A program made the position numbers and the translations under genes. The notes under the pieces were generated by a model. It did no database searches, was not told the origin of the DNA, and worked only from the letters and a program-made list of their open reading frames with translations. This document shows positions 1-11,083 of a DNA stretch of 58,471 bases, piece by piece; within the stretch, counting starts at the first letter, position 1, and every line of letters begins with the position of its first letter. Where the stretch lies: contig CALJJQ010000109.1 in assembly GCA_937973965.1 (NCBI GenBank), positions 1-58,471 of the forward strand, written 5' to 3'. The DNA is from an uncultured Calothrix sp. (GTDB lineage Bacteria > Cyanobacteriota > Cyanobacteriia > Cyanobacteriales > Nostocaceae).

Positions 1-130
1 CGTAGTTGTGGCTTTTAGCCTCGAAAAAGCTTTATGATCAAGGCTCTATACCCACAGAGTTGTCGTAGACTAGCGCTACTACGTGCCTTTCTTTCTTTAC
101 TCATCAAAATTAATGGGACAGACCACTAGT
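1..130 (-). repeat. Family A MITE-like repeat, copy 1 (cut by window edge)
   Basis: Read on the minus strand, this begins with a terminal motif at 111-130 (ACTAGTGGTCTGTCCCATTA), continues through a conserved core with GGCACGTAGTAGCGC, and runs to CTTTTTCGAGGCT near the window edge. The same order of motifs occurs near 19.7, 21.05 and 50.1 kb. At the 21 kb copy the terminal motif returns inverted at the far end, as in a miniature inverted-repeat element. It carries no coding sequence. The left end lies outside the window. Confidence 0.7.
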
Positions 131-279
131 AAAGCGATACACTAAAATAACGCAATTCAGCGGCAATAACCTTTGCTCTGGTCGCGTTCCGGTAAATTTA
201 TACAAAATACTTAATTTTTGGGGAAAAGTCACTAACAGTTATCAAGCACAGTAACTGATAACTGATAGCTGATAACTGT

Positions 280-888
280 TTACGCTTGTCGTGAATAATA
301 CTCAACAACTAGTAGTTCGTTAACTTGCAAAGCGACCCATTCGCGCTCAACAACTCCGTTGACTTTTCCTTCGAGTTTACTTTTATCAAACTCCAAGTGG
401 CTGGGGAGGTTTGCCAATCCTGGATATTGCAAGTTAGCTTCTACAAGCTTTTTAGAACCTTCATTACTGCGTACGCCAATCACCTCACCAGGACGAACCT
501 GATAACTGGGGATATTCAACACCTTACCATTTACAGTCACATGACCGTGGCTCACAAGTTGACGTGCAGCAGGAATGGTGGGAGCCATACCCAAGCGGAA
601 TACGGTGTTATCTAACCGCATTTCCAAGAGTTGTAATAGCACTTGTCCTGTGGAACCAGTCACACGACGAGCGCGACGGACATAGCGTAACAATTGCTTT
701 TCACTCAATCCGTAATTAAACCGGAGTTTTTGCTTTTCCTCTAGACGAATAGCATACTCAGAGCGTTTTTTACGGTTTTGCCCGTGTTGGCCAGGGGGAT
801 AGGCTCGACGAGCTTGTTTGCGACTTAAGCCTGGTAATTCTCCCAGACGGCGAGTAATTCTTAAGCGAGGTCCTCTATATCGGGACAT
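280..888 (-). CDS. rpsD: 30S ribosomal protein S4
   Basis: A primary 16S rRNA-binding protein that nucleates small-subunit assembly and, in bacteria generally, can repress its own synthesis. The 202-residue length and the start [20 protein letters not shown] are typical of the cyanobacterial and plastid form. The S4 RNA-binding domain lies at about residues 90-150, with [17 protein letters not shown] and [15 protein letters not shown]. The C-terminus ends in the usual [10 protein letters not shown]-type segment. It stands alone, with no other ribosomal genes nearby. Very secure. Confidence 0.98.
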   Translation of the reverse strand: MSRYRGPRLRITRRLGELPGLSRKQARRAYPPGQHGQNRKKRSEYAIRLEEKQKLRFNYGLSEKQLLRYVRRARRVTGSTGQVLLQLLEMRLDNTVFRLGMAPTIPAARQLVSHGHVTVNGKVLNIPSYQVRPGEVIGVRSNEGSKKLVEANLQYPGLANLPSHLEFDKSKLEGKVNGVVEREWVALQVNELLVVEYYSRQA

Positions 889-1217
889 GGGTTTCCTTAT
901 TCTAATCCTGTTTAAACTTTATCCAGACATACTATTATAAATGTTTGTCGGAAATAGGGAATAGGAAATGGGATAAATGTTTGTTGGAAATGGAAATAGC
1001 TGACACCAGAACCCATGAAAGTCGTTTTTCCCCATATCCTCCGGTGAATCCGAATTATGACACTATTCCCATACAGAAGCGACATGTCGCGTCTCTCCCC
1101 ACTACCTATTTTCTAGGAATGGGGATATTTTCGCCCTCAGAATTGCTGGAGGGACCATCTATCTCTGATAATCGAGATGCGGTAGCATGACGGTGGTTAT
1201 GTTGTTAAAAAAATTGT
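889..1217. other. Intergenic region with one 22-nt palindrome
   Basis: This is the shared upstream region of rpsD (minus) and the Cys-rich exported protein (plus). An imperfect palindrome built on GCGACATGTCGC lies at 1075-1096 and belongs to the dispersed AGAGACG palindrome family. An open frame across 945-1190 runs through this palindrome, has no convincing ribosome-binding site and resembles no known protein, so it is not called as a gene. Confidence 0.6.
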
Positions 1218-1829
1218 ATGGGTTTACCGAAACTTTTTGCCGATCTATACCGATTATCAAGTAGTGGGAATCTGAATGGGAAACATTTAGGAACTGTTAT
1301 CGCTGCGATCGCTACATCCAGTTCATTATTAATGGTGATGGCTACACCTAGTTTGGCTGCAACGGAGACATCACGGGATTATCGAGCTTGTACGGCTCGT
1401 TTATTACAATTAGGGATTTCGGCGGAAAATACGGCTGGAGCTTGTGCTGCGGCTTTGCGTCCCCGTGATTTGGGTGAGTGTGTGCATCGAATTCACAAAC
1501 AAACCCAGGTGGCTGCTCAAGATTTTTTCGGTTCCTGTCTACAAGCTCGTCGTCCCCTGGATTTTTCTGCCTGTGTGGTGGGAATTTCTAAACAAGGTCG
1601 GGATGCCTTTGACCCTAGTATTCTTAATTACTGTAATCGTAGTTTACTCCCGCGACGGTTTGCTCAGTGTGTGGTCGGTTTGCGCAGCGAAATTGATCTA
1701 GGTGTGATTAGGGCAATGGATACCTGTATTGATGCCAGCGATCGCTTGGGTGGAGCCTTGGCTCCAGGTACTTTTCAGTTTCAACCAGTTTTTGAAACTA
1801 CACCCATCCCCCCTAATCAACCTCGGTAA
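1218..1829 (+). CDS. Exported Cys-rich repeat protein, unknown function
   Basis: A 203-residue protein of unknown function. Residues about 22-48 are a hydrophobic Ala/Ser-rich stretch ending in ATPSLAA, which looks like a signal peptide. The mature part has regularly spaced cysteines in repeated units of about 25-30 residues of the form RxxxxCxxxLxxxGI...CAAALRPRDLGECV, then FGSCLQARRPLDFSACVVGI and NYCNRSLLPRRFAQCVVGL. The alternating C...C pattern suggests an internal tandem repeat held by disulfides in the periplasm. The tail is Pro-rich (TPIPPNQPR). It converges with hetR, from which it is separated by 139 bp. Repeat and signal are seen directly; localisation is inferred. Confidence 0.75.
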   Translation: MGLPKLFADLYRLSSSGNLNGKHLGTVIAAIATSSSLLMVMATPSLAATETSRDYRACTARLLQLGISAENTAGACAAALRPRDLGECVHRIHKQTQVAAQDFFGSCLQARRPLDFSACVVGISKQGRDAFDPSILNYCNRSLLPRRFAQCVVGLRSEIDLGVIRAMDTCIDASDRLGGALAPGTFQFQPVFETTPIPPNQPR

Positions 1830-1968
1830 AAATGAAAACTGAGAGATATGGCCTTGCCACATCTCTCTACTCTCCATAACCCCAACAACCCACCGTAAGA
1901 GGGATGGTAAATAGATTTAATTGCTACAAAATATTATCCAGCAATATGTTATCGGCAAGACTGATGCA

Positions 1969-3782
<1,814 letters not shown>

Positions 3783-5708
3783 TTAATTGATGGCTCGTTG
3801 ATGACGAAGACGGTGACGGATTTTTTCTAGACTAAATCCAACCACACCAAGAGTGACAATGATTACACCTAAAATTTGTACAAGTGTTAATTGTTCTTGA
3901 ATCATAATTCCGGCAAAAAACACTGTGAGAACAGGGACAGTTGCACCTGCGATCGCGCTAGATATAGGACCTAATTGACGGATGCCAAAGTAGTTGAAAA
4001 TATAACTACAGACTGAGATAACACCGAGGACAAAAGCACTGAGAATAATTTCTAATAGTTGAGTGCCATTGGATTGAATCCCTCCAGTCAAAGGTAAGGA
4101 GACCAGCCAACTAGCTAATGCCAGTAAGAGCATTGTACTAAAGTTGATTAAGTTATAGGAAATGGCATGAACTCTAGTGGCACAAATCCGGGAAAATAAA
4201 ATATTAATGGCAAAACCGATACCAGCAAACACGGCAGCCAAACTGCCAAGGGCAATATTTCCAGGATTAGCGACGGTGTTCAGATTTGTCAGAACCATTA
4301 AATTACCCAAACAAATCGTGGCGATCGCGGTGACACGGAAGCGGCTAAAACGCTCTTGCAGCAATAACCATGATAACAGTCCGGAGGCAATGGGGTAGGC
4401 AAAAAACAGGGCGATGGATACACCGACGGGCAATTGACCTATGGCAAAGTATATCAGAGCTTGGGATACAAATAAAAATCCTCCACTCACAACCGAGAGA
4501 ATCACAATTCGTTTGTTGACATTGGCTTCGGGGTAACGACGCTGACTAGGTGACTTAAAACTATCAAATAACACCTGTAAATCGTGCCATACCCGTATAT
4601 GCATCATGGGTGCTAGTACCAGTAACAAAGGAACCACCACCAACATCCGCAAAGTGAGGAGCAGCAAACAATTACCCAAAGTTGGTGTCATTAACTGCTC
4701 AAGGGTGAATGCACCCAAAATTTGCGATTGCGGATTAAATACTGCTTTAATGGCAACATGGTAAAGTGCGGAAAAAATTGCCGATAAACCCACCAACATC
4801 AAACCACTTTGGCTTTTCGGGGGAGGGGTCGGTGGGTGACTTGGTTCCTCTTCCACCCTGGGGACATACATCGGCGAATTTTGGGGGGGAAGATTATCAT
4901 CGGTTGCGCTGGGGGAAGGACGGGAAAATAATTCCGATGGGGTCAGGGGTGTCACCTCATTCGCCACAACCTCCCTCTCAGGAATATGCTCTGAGGTAGA
5001 TGACTCCAATACCTCATCCTCAGACTCAAACCGATTAAATGGGGGAATACCCGTCTCCTCGAATTCCACATGGGGAGCATCATCATCATTTCCTCCGATA
5101 TCCACCCGATGTATTAGTGGGGATGTCGTTGTCAACTCAGACCGCAGACGGTTGACAAGTTCGCTTAAAATTGCCTTACCCCGTGTTTGTTCATCCTGCA
5201 TTTGCCCTAGCTGCTGGGAAAAAGCGCTGTGGTAATCATCCAAATCAGCTTGGATTTGGGTCAAAGTAGTAGCGATCGCTTGATGAAAAGATTGTAGAAT
5301 TGGTTGTAAGGTCTCCTCCACGTCAATTTCTGGAGGGGGAGTCGGCGGTACCCTGGGAACCCGTGCATCAATCCGCTCCATTGCCACAGTAAACAAGGTC
5401 TCCAGGGAAGACTCCAGCTTGGAAGAAATATGATTTGCTAAAACCTGTCCTAACTGTCGGACTAAAGCATGTTGTTCCCCGATTAAAGCATCCCTTTCCT
5501 GACGTAATCTGCGGATATCGTCATGCAGACGAGCTTTTTCTGACTGTAATTGGGACACATCAGCTTGCAAAGACTCCAGTAAATTCCGTTGCAGGTTTTG
5601 CAATTCACTGGTCAACACCCGTAGCGCATTCTCGGTTTCGGTCGAGGAGTCACCGGAAATATTAGAATTAGGCTGTGATTCAAATTCCCCCATTTCCCAC
5701 CTTTCCAT
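3783..5708 (-). CDS. EamA/DMT-family permease with long coiled-coil N-terminus
   Basis: A 641-residue two-part protein. Residues about 20-190 are charged and heptad-like (LQNLQRNLLESLQADVSQLQ, KARLHDDIRRLRQERDAL), predicting coiled coil. Residues 190-300 are an acidic, Pro-rich linker (HPPTPPPKSQ). Residues 305-630 hold about ten hydrophobic helices in two EamA-like halves, of the drug/metabolite transporter superfamily (LMLVGLSAIFSALYHVAIKA; GPISSAIAGATVPVLTVFFA). EamA proteins export amino acids, metabolites or drugs; the substrate here cannot be told. Usual EamA proteins are about 300 residues, so the cytoplasmic N-terminus doubles the length and may mediate oligomerisation or partner binding. 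Met6 is an alternative start. It is 300 bp from exbD and in the same direction. Confidence 0.85.
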   Translation of the reverse strand: MERWEMGEFESQPNSNISGDSSTETENALRVLTSELQNLQRNLLESLQADVSQLQSEKARLHDDIRRLRQERDALIGEQHALVRQLGQVLANHISSKLESSLETLFTVAMERIDARVPRVPPTPPPEIDVEETLQPILQSFHQAIATTLTQIQADLDDYHSAFSQQLGQMQDEQTRGKAILSELVNRLRSELTTTSPLIHRVDIGGNDDDAPHVEFEETGIPPFNRFESEDEVLESSTSEHIPEREVVANEVTPLTPSELFSRPSPSATDDNLPPQNSPMYVPRVEEEPSHPPTPPPKSQSGLMLVGLSAIFSALYHVAIKAVFNPQSQILGAFTLEQLMTPTLGNCLLLLTLRMLVVVPLLLVLAPMMHIRVWHDLQVLFDSFKSPSQRRYPEANVNKRIVILSVVSGGFLFVSQALIYFAIGQLPVGVSIALFFAYPIASGLLSWLLLQERFSRFRVTAIATICLGNLMVLTNLNTVANPGNIALGSLAAVFAGIGFAINILFSRICATRVHAISYNLINFSTMLLLALASWLVSLPLTGGIQSNGTQLLEIILSAFVLGVISVCSYIFNYFGIRQLGPISSAIAGATVPVLTVFFAGIMIQEQLTLVQILGVIIVTLGVVGFSLEKIRHRLRHQRAIN

Positions 5709-5973
5709 TTTTGAGACTACCTATATCCTGAAGGTAATAACCATATATCTATCGCTTGTGTCTATTGTCTCAGATTCATCCCCGTTTACAGGTACTAAAT
5801 TGGCAGAGCTAACTATATCAGAATGAAAAAATAACCGCAGTCGCGATGGGACTGCGATTGTTAGACGCATATGATTCGATTTGTTTACCGAATTTATCTC
5901 GCTATTCCGAGGAAAGCCACTACACTGACACAAGTTCAAAAAAGTTTACTGGAGAGTTTTGAATCAGGAGACG

Positions 5974-5992
5974 ACCCGTCGAGTCGTCATCA
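5974..5992. terminator. Hairpin between exbD and the EamA gene
   Basis: GACGACCCGTCGAGTCGTC is a near-perfect inverted repeat of the dispersed GACGACCCG palindrome family, located just downstream of exbD. It could work as a transcription terminator for exbD, but no clear T-run follows, so this role is inferred. The rest of 5709-6008 holds nothing recognisable. Confidence 0.4.
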
Positions 5993-6008
5993 CTGAAATT
6001 ATGGTTGC

Positions 6009-6413
6009 TCAAGGCTTTTGAGTTGCGATCGCAAGTTTCGCTCCCGGAACTTGACGCACCTGATCCATGACTGCAACGACCTTACCGTGGTTCACACCTT
6101 CATCGGCATTAATTATTACCACTGTTTCCGAATCGGTTCCCTTTAAAGTCCGAATTTCCTGACTTAAAGCTTCTACGGTTGTGGGTTTTTTATTCACACT
6201 TACCTGACCATCAGTATCAACGGTAACGGTAATTCTTTGAGGTGTTTGGGACTGTTGGGATGTCTTTGCTTGGGGTAAATTAACGGGTAAGCCTTCTTGA
6301 CGGGTCAAGAATAAGGTTGACATGATGAAAAACGTCAAAATGGCAAAAATCACGTCGATCATCGGCACAATGTTAATTTGTGCTGGGATATCTGGTTCAT
6401 CTTGTAGACGCAT
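6009..6413 (-). CDS. exbD: ExbD/TolR biopolymer transport protein
   Basis: A 134-residue inner-membrane protein that, with ExbB, uses the proton gradient to drive TonB-like proteins. One membrane helix lies at residues about 13-37 (PAQINIVPMIDVIFAILTFF); its Asp (VPMIDVIF) is at the position of the proton-conducting Asp of ExbD/TolR. The periplasmic domain follows, with DTDGQVSVNKKPTT and VVIINADEGVNHGKVVAVMD. The gene start overlaps the 3' end of exbB by 17 bp, indicating translational coupling. The TonB-like gene starts divergently upstream of exbB, which supports ExbD over TolR. Confidence 0.93.
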   Translation of the reverse strand: MRLQDEPDIPAQINIVPMIDVIFAILTFFIMSTLFLTRQEGLPVNLPQAKTSQQSQTPQRITVTVDTDGQVSVNKKPTTVEALSQEIRTLKGTDSETVVIINADEGVNHGKVVAVMDQVRQVPGAKLAIATQKP

Positions 6414-7053
6414 AGTTTCTTTCTCCTCCCCGTTCGTAGCGACGACGATAAAGTAATTCTAACTGACCACCATATTCCTGGATTAAAGCCATTTGCCGTT
6501 GATATAAGCCACGAAACATGTTCGCAAACAACAACGTGAATATAGCAACAATTAGACCTGTAGCAGTGGATACTAGAGCTTCACTAATCCCGGAGGTGAC
6601 ACCAATTGTTTGAGTTCCTCCCACATTTCCTAAATTCAAAGATGCAAAGGATGTAATTAAACCCAACACTGTCCCTAATAATCCCAGTAAGGGAGAAAGA
6701 CTGATAATCGTGTCAAAAATGGTATTAAAGCGCTTGAGTTGGGGAATTTCGGCTTGAGCTTCACTTTCTAAGGCTAGTCGGAATTCTTCCGGTGTCGGTT
6801 CTTCCAATTCCAATGCCGAAAGGAATATCCTGGCAATCGGTAGGTCTACATTTTTCCGTAACTTATCCACCGTACCCACCACATTATCAGCCCGGTACAG
6901 ATTTAAAACATCGCGGACAACTCGATTTTGACGCTGATTGATGCGCAACCAAAAACGCGATCGCTCAATAATCAAAGCCAAAGCCAACACAGAAAAACCT
7001 AACAGGGGCCACATCACCAAACCCCCATCTGCAAATAACTTACCTATGCCCAT
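6397..7053 (-). CDS. exbB: ExbB/TolQ/MotA-type proton channel protein
   Basis: A 218-residue polytopic inner-membrane protein, partner of ExbD in a proton-driven motor. Three hydrophobic segments are seen: about 12-28 (LVMWPLLGFSVLALALIIER), about 112-135 (FDTIISLSPLLGLLGTVLGL) and about 155-178 (EALVSTATGLIVAIFTLLFA). The LSPLLGLLGTVLGLI and STATGLIVAI motifs are typical of the family. It overlaps exbD by 17 bp and is transcribed divergently from the TonB-like gene across a 457-bp gap. ExbB is preferred to TolQ because of that neighbour, though sequence alone does not decide. Confidence 0.93.
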   Translation of the reverse strand: MGIGKLFADGGLVMWPLLGFSVLALALIIERSRFWLRINQRQNRVVRDVLNLYRADNVVGTVDKLRKNVDLPIARIFLSALELEEPTPEEFRLALESEAQAEIPQLKRFNTIFDTIISLSPLLGLLGTVLGLITSFASLNLGNVGGTQTIGVTSGISEALVSTATGLIVAIFTLLFANMFRGLYQRQMALIQEYGGQLELLYRRRYERGGERNYASTR

Positions 7054-7510
7054 CTATACTTCCCTTATTAAGTAAATATCAGTAACGAAACCTTGGTTAC
7101 AAAAGCTCACAAAGCGATGCACTCGATTTATCAAAAATATTGCAATCTATTTTCAACAAAGATTACGATGATTGAACTTACCCTGTCAAGAATATATGAT
7201 TAACTAATCACATATACTCTACTTGAATTTATCTAGTTACAAGTTGTATATAACTTATTTATCACACCTGGCAATAGGACATTTTGTCATATTTGGTGAG
7301 TGTGATTTCCCTGACAATAATCGCTGAAATATTTGCTATAAAGGATTTGTGGTTGCTTCCAACTAGATATAAGTCCCATCCAGAATTTTTTTGATAGCAA
7401 GCGGGAAAATTCACCCTATTATCTCCGGTAAAATTCCTATAACTAAATGATTGAGAGTGATTTACTTTCTCAAGTATCTGTGGGATACTGAGAAATATTA
7501 GTAAAAAAAA
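7054..7510. promoter_or_regulatory. Divergent promoter region, exbBD / TonB-like gene
   Basis: This 457-bp, AT-rich gap separates exbB (minus) from the TonB-like gene (plus) and must carry the promoters for both. Runs such as ATATACTCTACTTGAATTTATC and TATAACTTATT are promoter-like, but no Fur box or other operator could be assigned with confidence. Small open frames here are shadows. Confidence 0.45.
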
Positions 7511-9280
7511 ATGCCTATAAGAACTATGACCTTTTCCAGCACCACAATTGAGCAACGAGAAAAGGAAGTCAAGGCGCTCAAAACCTTCCTAGCTTTTAGC
7601 GTCACTGGCTCATTGGTTGTGCATGTAGCCCTTCTTGCAGCCGGGATTGGAGATTGGCTCGCAAGAAAGCCGCAACTGGAAGAAAAACCGATTGAATTAA
7701 CTTTCATCGAACCAGAAAAAAAAGAACCGGAAGTTAAGGAACCCCCCCCAGAACTAGTAAAAAAACCAGAGGTGAAAAAGATTTTAACCCCACCTCCCAC
7801 CAATCCGGCTCCTGTATCCCCTCCATTATCAATAATTACACGTACGCAGTTGGTTTCAAAAATCACTAATACTGCCAGAAAAGTGGAACCAGTGGAGCCT
7901 GTGAAACAAGCAGTTAAATCGGAACCACCTTCCCCTGCTCAACCAGTCAACAAGGTGCAACCCACCAAACCAGTTACACCAGTAGCTCCAGTTCAGCCAA
8001 CCACAGTTCAAAAGCCTGTTAACCAACAGCCAGTAGCCAGAAGCACAACTACCACCACAGACCCAGTTAAATCCCCCAGCGAAAATACGAATACCGACAC
8101 CAGTTCCCAGCTAAGAAGCACCCTAGCGCAAATTCGTGATAGTCGGGCTAGTCAAACCACTACATCCACGGGTTCCTCCGAAGAAAAAACCTCTGGAGAA
8201 CAAACTAATTCTCAAACCGATTCTGCACCGGCCACCACAACAGGAAATAATAACACCAGTATTGGTCTAGTTCCCCCTAGAAGCAGTGGAAATACGGCTA
8301 ATACAGTTAATCTACCGCGTCGTCGTCGCGAAATCACCGCCGCACCAACCGAACCCAAAATTACCGCCCCAACGGCCCCGGAAAAGCCGAAAAATTCAGG
8401 TGCAGAGGGGGGTTCCGGGGATGGTCGAGCCGCCTGTAAGCAATGTAGCGTTAGATACTCAGAACGGGCAAGACGCAGAGGTGTAGAAGGTCGAGTGGAA
8501 GTAGCAGTAGATACGGATGCCCAGGGTAATGTCACCAATGTGCGTCTGACTCGTTCCAGTGGAGATGCGGAATTAGACCAAGAACATATTAGACAAGCCC
8601 AGAGATGGAGACTTAAACCTTCTGAGTCGGGGAGACGGGGTGTAACAATTGGTACGGAGTATGCCATCGAAGGTTCCCGTCGCCATAGTCAGGTGAGGGA
8701 GCGACAACGGCAGCGAGAACAGCAGGAGCGGCAAAGGCAGGCAGAAGCAGCAGCCAGTTCCACGAATAATACTAGTAACAGTAATAACAGTGTCAGCGAA
8801 GCACCTCCAAGACGTAGACGCAGAATCGAAGCAACCACCACCAATCAGGTGACAGATGTACCCACCTCTAACAGACAGGGTGAATCAGAAGCAAGCAGCA
8901 ACTTAAACCAAAGATTGCGACGCAGAAGACAACCAGTAACATCTACTACCCAAGAAACACCCCAACAAACCACACCCAGAGAAAATTCTGGAGAAAGTTC
9001 CATCCGTCGGCGTTTACGTCAGCAACCCGCAGGCGAAAATAATACTGCGACAACACCGACACGCAGACCTAGGGAAGTCACTTCCGATGAGAGAACGTCG
9101 GGAACCGAAGCAACACCAACTAGACGCAGAAGAAGACAATTAAACCAATCCACTCCAGAGAGCGACAGTGGTACTCGCTTACGCAATGCATTAAGACGCA
9201 GTAGGGAATCCCAACCAGCAGCACCCCCAGAATCAAGTACATCCCCAGAATCTAGCCAAACTAGTGGGAGTGGAGAATAA
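7511..9280 (+). CDS. TonB-like energy transducer with internal TonB domain and Arg-rich tail
   Basis: A 589-residue protein. One membrane helix lies at about residues 26-48 (FLAFSVTGSLVVHVALLAAG) in TonB topology. A Pro/Glu/Lys-rich spacer follows (EPEKKEPEVKEPPPELVKKP), then a long Thr/Ser/Asn-rich linker. A TonB C-terminal-type domain sits at about 306-391 (RRGVEGRVEVAVDTDAQGNV, then AQRWRLKPSESGRRG). It is preceded by a CKQC pair. Unlike standard TonB, the domain is not terminal: about 200 residues of low-complexity sequence follow, with recurring Arg blocks (PPRRRRR, RLRRRR, IRRRLR, TRRRRR) spaced by Thr/Ser/Glu-rich stretches. Its position next to exbB-exbD supports a role in powering outer-membrane uptake. 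The role of the tail is unknown. Confidence 0.85.
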   Translation: MPIRTMTFSSTTIEQREKEVKALKTFLAFSVTGSLVVHVALLAAGIGDWLARKPQLEEKPIELTFIEPEKKEPEVKEPPPELVKKPEVKKILTPPPTNPAPVSPPLSIITRTQLVSKITNTARKVEPVEPVKQAVKSEPPSPAQPVNKVQPTKPVTPVAPVQPTTVQKPVNQQPVARSTTTTTDPVKSPSENTNTDTSSQLRSTLAQIRDSRASQTTTSTGSSEEKTSGEQTNSQTDSAPATTTGNNNTSIGLVPPRSSGNTANTVNLPRRRREITAAPTEPKITAPTAPEKPKNSGAEGGSGDGRAACKQCSVRYSERARRRGVEGRVEVAVDTDAQGNVTNVRLTRSSGDAELDQEHIRQAQRWRLKPSESGRRGVTIGTEYAIEGSRRHSQVRERQRQREQQERQRQAEAAASSTNNTSNSNNSVSEAPPRRRRRIEATTTNQVTDVPTSNRQGESEASSNLNQRLRRRRQPVTSTTQETPQQTTPRENSGESSIRRRLRQQPAGENNTATTPTRRPREVTSDERTSGTEATPTRRRRRQLNQSTPESDSGTRLRNALRRSRESQPAAPPESSTSPESSQTSGSGE

Positions 9281-9392
9281 TTCGAGGAATTAACCAGATT
9301 AAAGATTAACTTGACCGTGATGATTTTCCCTAGCCTGAGCTATGGCACAATAAAATACGGTAATAAGAAAAATATGGTTAAAAGGTAATTTA

Positions 9393-10511
9393 GTGACTTC
9401 TACAGCCCCTGTGACAGCAACTACGCGTCGTGTCGTGTTTCCCTTTACAGCAATTGTCGGCCAAGAAGAGATGAAACTGGCATTGCTATTAAATGTGATT
9501 GACCCCAAAATTGGTGGTGTGATGATTATGGGCGATCGCGGTACGGGAAAATCGACGACTATCCGCGCATTAGCTGATTTACTCCCATCCATCCCCGTTG
9601 TGGAAAATGACCCCTTTAACAGTCACCCCAGTGACCCGGAATTGATGAGTGATCAAGTGCGATCGCTGGTGGAACAGGGTGTAAATCTGCCTGTAGTACA
9701 ACGTAAGGTACAAATGGTTGATTTACCTTTAGGTGCAACAGAAGACCGGGTATGTGGCACAATCGATATCGAGAAAGCTTTATCGGAAGGGGTCAAAGCT
9801 TTTGAACCCGGTTTGCTAGCCAAGGCGAATCGTGGTATTTTGTACGTGGACGAGGTAAACTTGCTCGATGACCACCTGGTGGACGTTTTATTGGATTCGG
9901 CTGCTAGCGGTTGGAATACGGTAGAACGGGAAGGTATTTCCATTCGTCACCCAGCCAGATTTGTCCTGGTTGGTTCTGGAAACCCGGAAGAGGGAGAACT
10001 GCGTCCCCAATTGCTGGATAGATTTGGGATGCACGCCGAAATTCATACGGTTAAGGAACCTAATTTAAGGGTGCAAATCGTCGAACAACGCTCCGAATTT
10101 GACCAAAATCCCCTATCATTTTTGGCCAAATACCAAGCAGAACAGGACAAACTCCAACAAAAAATTATTAATGCTCAAAATCTTCTGCCGCAAGTTAATC
10201 TAGATTATGAATTGCGGGTGAAAATCTCAGAGGTCTGTGCCGAACTAGATGTGGATGGTTTACGCGGTGATATTGTCACCAACCGTGCAGCCAAAGCCTT
10301 AGCAGCCTTTGAAGGACGTACCGAAGTCACCGTTGATGACATTCGTCGGGTTATTACCCTGTGTTTGCGTCACCGTCTCCGCAAAGACCCTCTCGAATCC
10401 ATTGATTCCGGTTATAAAGTCGAAAAAGTATTCGGTCGTGTTTTTGGGGTGGAAGTAGTAGATGATACTGCTAGTACCAACGGCACGGGTGTCAAAACTG
10501 GAGTGAGATAG
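9393..10511 (+). CDS. chlI: Magnesium chelatase ATPase subunit ChlI
   Basis: The AAA+ subunit that, with ChlD and ChlH, inserts Mg2+ into protoporphyrin IX, the first committed step of chlorophyll synthesis. The 372-residue length fits. Walker A is GDRGTGKST at about residues 47-55. Walker B is [20 protein letters not shown]. The conserved [20 protein letters not shown] and [16 protein letters not shown] segments are also present, and [20 protein letters not shown] contains the sensor/arginine-finger region. The start is a GTG with AAAGGTAA eight bases upstream; no in-frame ATG would keep the conserved N-terminus. Confidence 0.97.
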   Translation: MTSTAPVTATTRRVVFPFTAIVGQEEMKLALLLNVIDPKIGGVMIMGDRGTGKSTTIRALADLLPSIPVVENDPFNSHPSDPELMSDQVRSLVEQGVNLPVVQRKVQMVDLPLGATEDRVCGTIDIEKALSEGVKAFEPGLLAKANRGILYVDEVNLLDDHLVDVLLDSAASGWNTVEREGISIRHPARFVLVGSGNPEEGELRPQLLDRFGMHAEIHTVKEPNLRVQIVEQRSEFDQNPLSFLAKYQAEQDKLQQKIINAQNLLPQVNLDYELRVKISEVCAELDVDGLRGDIVTNRAAKALAAFEGRTEVTVDDIRRVITLCLRHRLRKDPLESIDSGYKVEKVFGRVFGVEVVDDTASTNGTGVKTGVR

Positions 10512-10708
10512 GTTGGAAGTAGAGGAAGTAGGGAATTGGGAGTCGGAAGTTAGTAAAAATTATTTCTCTTGCGGTTACGTGTAAATGTGAATTACTTTTG
10601 TGGACGGTAAACAGTTAACAGTCAGCAAGAATGGAATTTTGACCGTCTCCTGTATTCCGTCTTCTGTTTCCTGTATTCTGATTTTGTTCCCCATATATCG
10701 TGAAGTTG

Positions 10709-11011
10709 ATGATGCGAAGTTGGCAATTTTGGATTCGTGGGATTATTTTATCGAGTCAGTCCAACCCCCCTCGATTTATCGAGCTGTTGATGCTAGGGAT
10801 TGCGATCGCTATGTTAGTTTTATCGACTATTTTTCCCCAGGAACATGCTTATATGGTACTGGGATTAAGTCTAGTTGTTGGAGCGTCCCTATCCATTTTA
10901 GTGAGGGAAGCGATCGCACCTTCCCATCAATCCCGTGTCACAAAAATTACCGCATTACTGTTACTGGTGATTAGTTTTTACGGTTACTTGGATTTAATTC
11001 ATCATATTTAG
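10709..11011 (+). CDS. Small two-helix membrane protein, unknown function
   Basis: About 100 residues, not recognised. Two to three hydrophobic segments are seen: PPRFIELLMLGIAIAMLVLS, AYMVLGLSLVVGASLSILV and ITALLLLVISFYGYLDLIHH. It is therefore an integral membrane protein with short loops. The start is uncertain: GTG at 10700, or ATG at 10709 or 10712, all in one frame. It follows chlI by about 200 bp and ends at a strong hairpin. The consistent hydrophobic pattern and lack of an alternative frame support a real gene. Confidence 0.6.
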   Translation: MMRSWQFWIRGIILSSQSNPPRFIELLMLGIAIAMLVLSTIFPQEHAYMVLGLSLVVGASLSILVREAIAPSHQSRVTKITALLLLVISFYGYLDLIHHI

Positions 11012-11014
11012 TTT

Positions 11015-11040
11015 TAGAGACGCGATATGTCGCGTCTCTA
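11015..11040. terminator. Perfect 11-bp-arm hairpin between convergent genes
   Basis: TAGAGACGCGA-TATG-TCGCGTCTCTA is a perfect inverted repeat placed four bases after the stop of the small membrane protein and about 43 bp from the stop of the convergent nucleotidyltransferase gene. It belongs to the dispersed AGAGACGCGAT palindrome family. A bidirectional terminator is a plausible function; it lacks a strong T-run. Confidence 0.6.
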
Positions 11041-11083
11041 AACAATTCATCCGTCGTATTCTTATTTCAAAATTGGATAAAAT

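Noticed and set aside
945-1190. 81-residue open frame between rpsD and the Cys-rich gene
   Set aside because: It runs through a dispersed palindrome, has no ribosome-binding site and no protein-like pattern.
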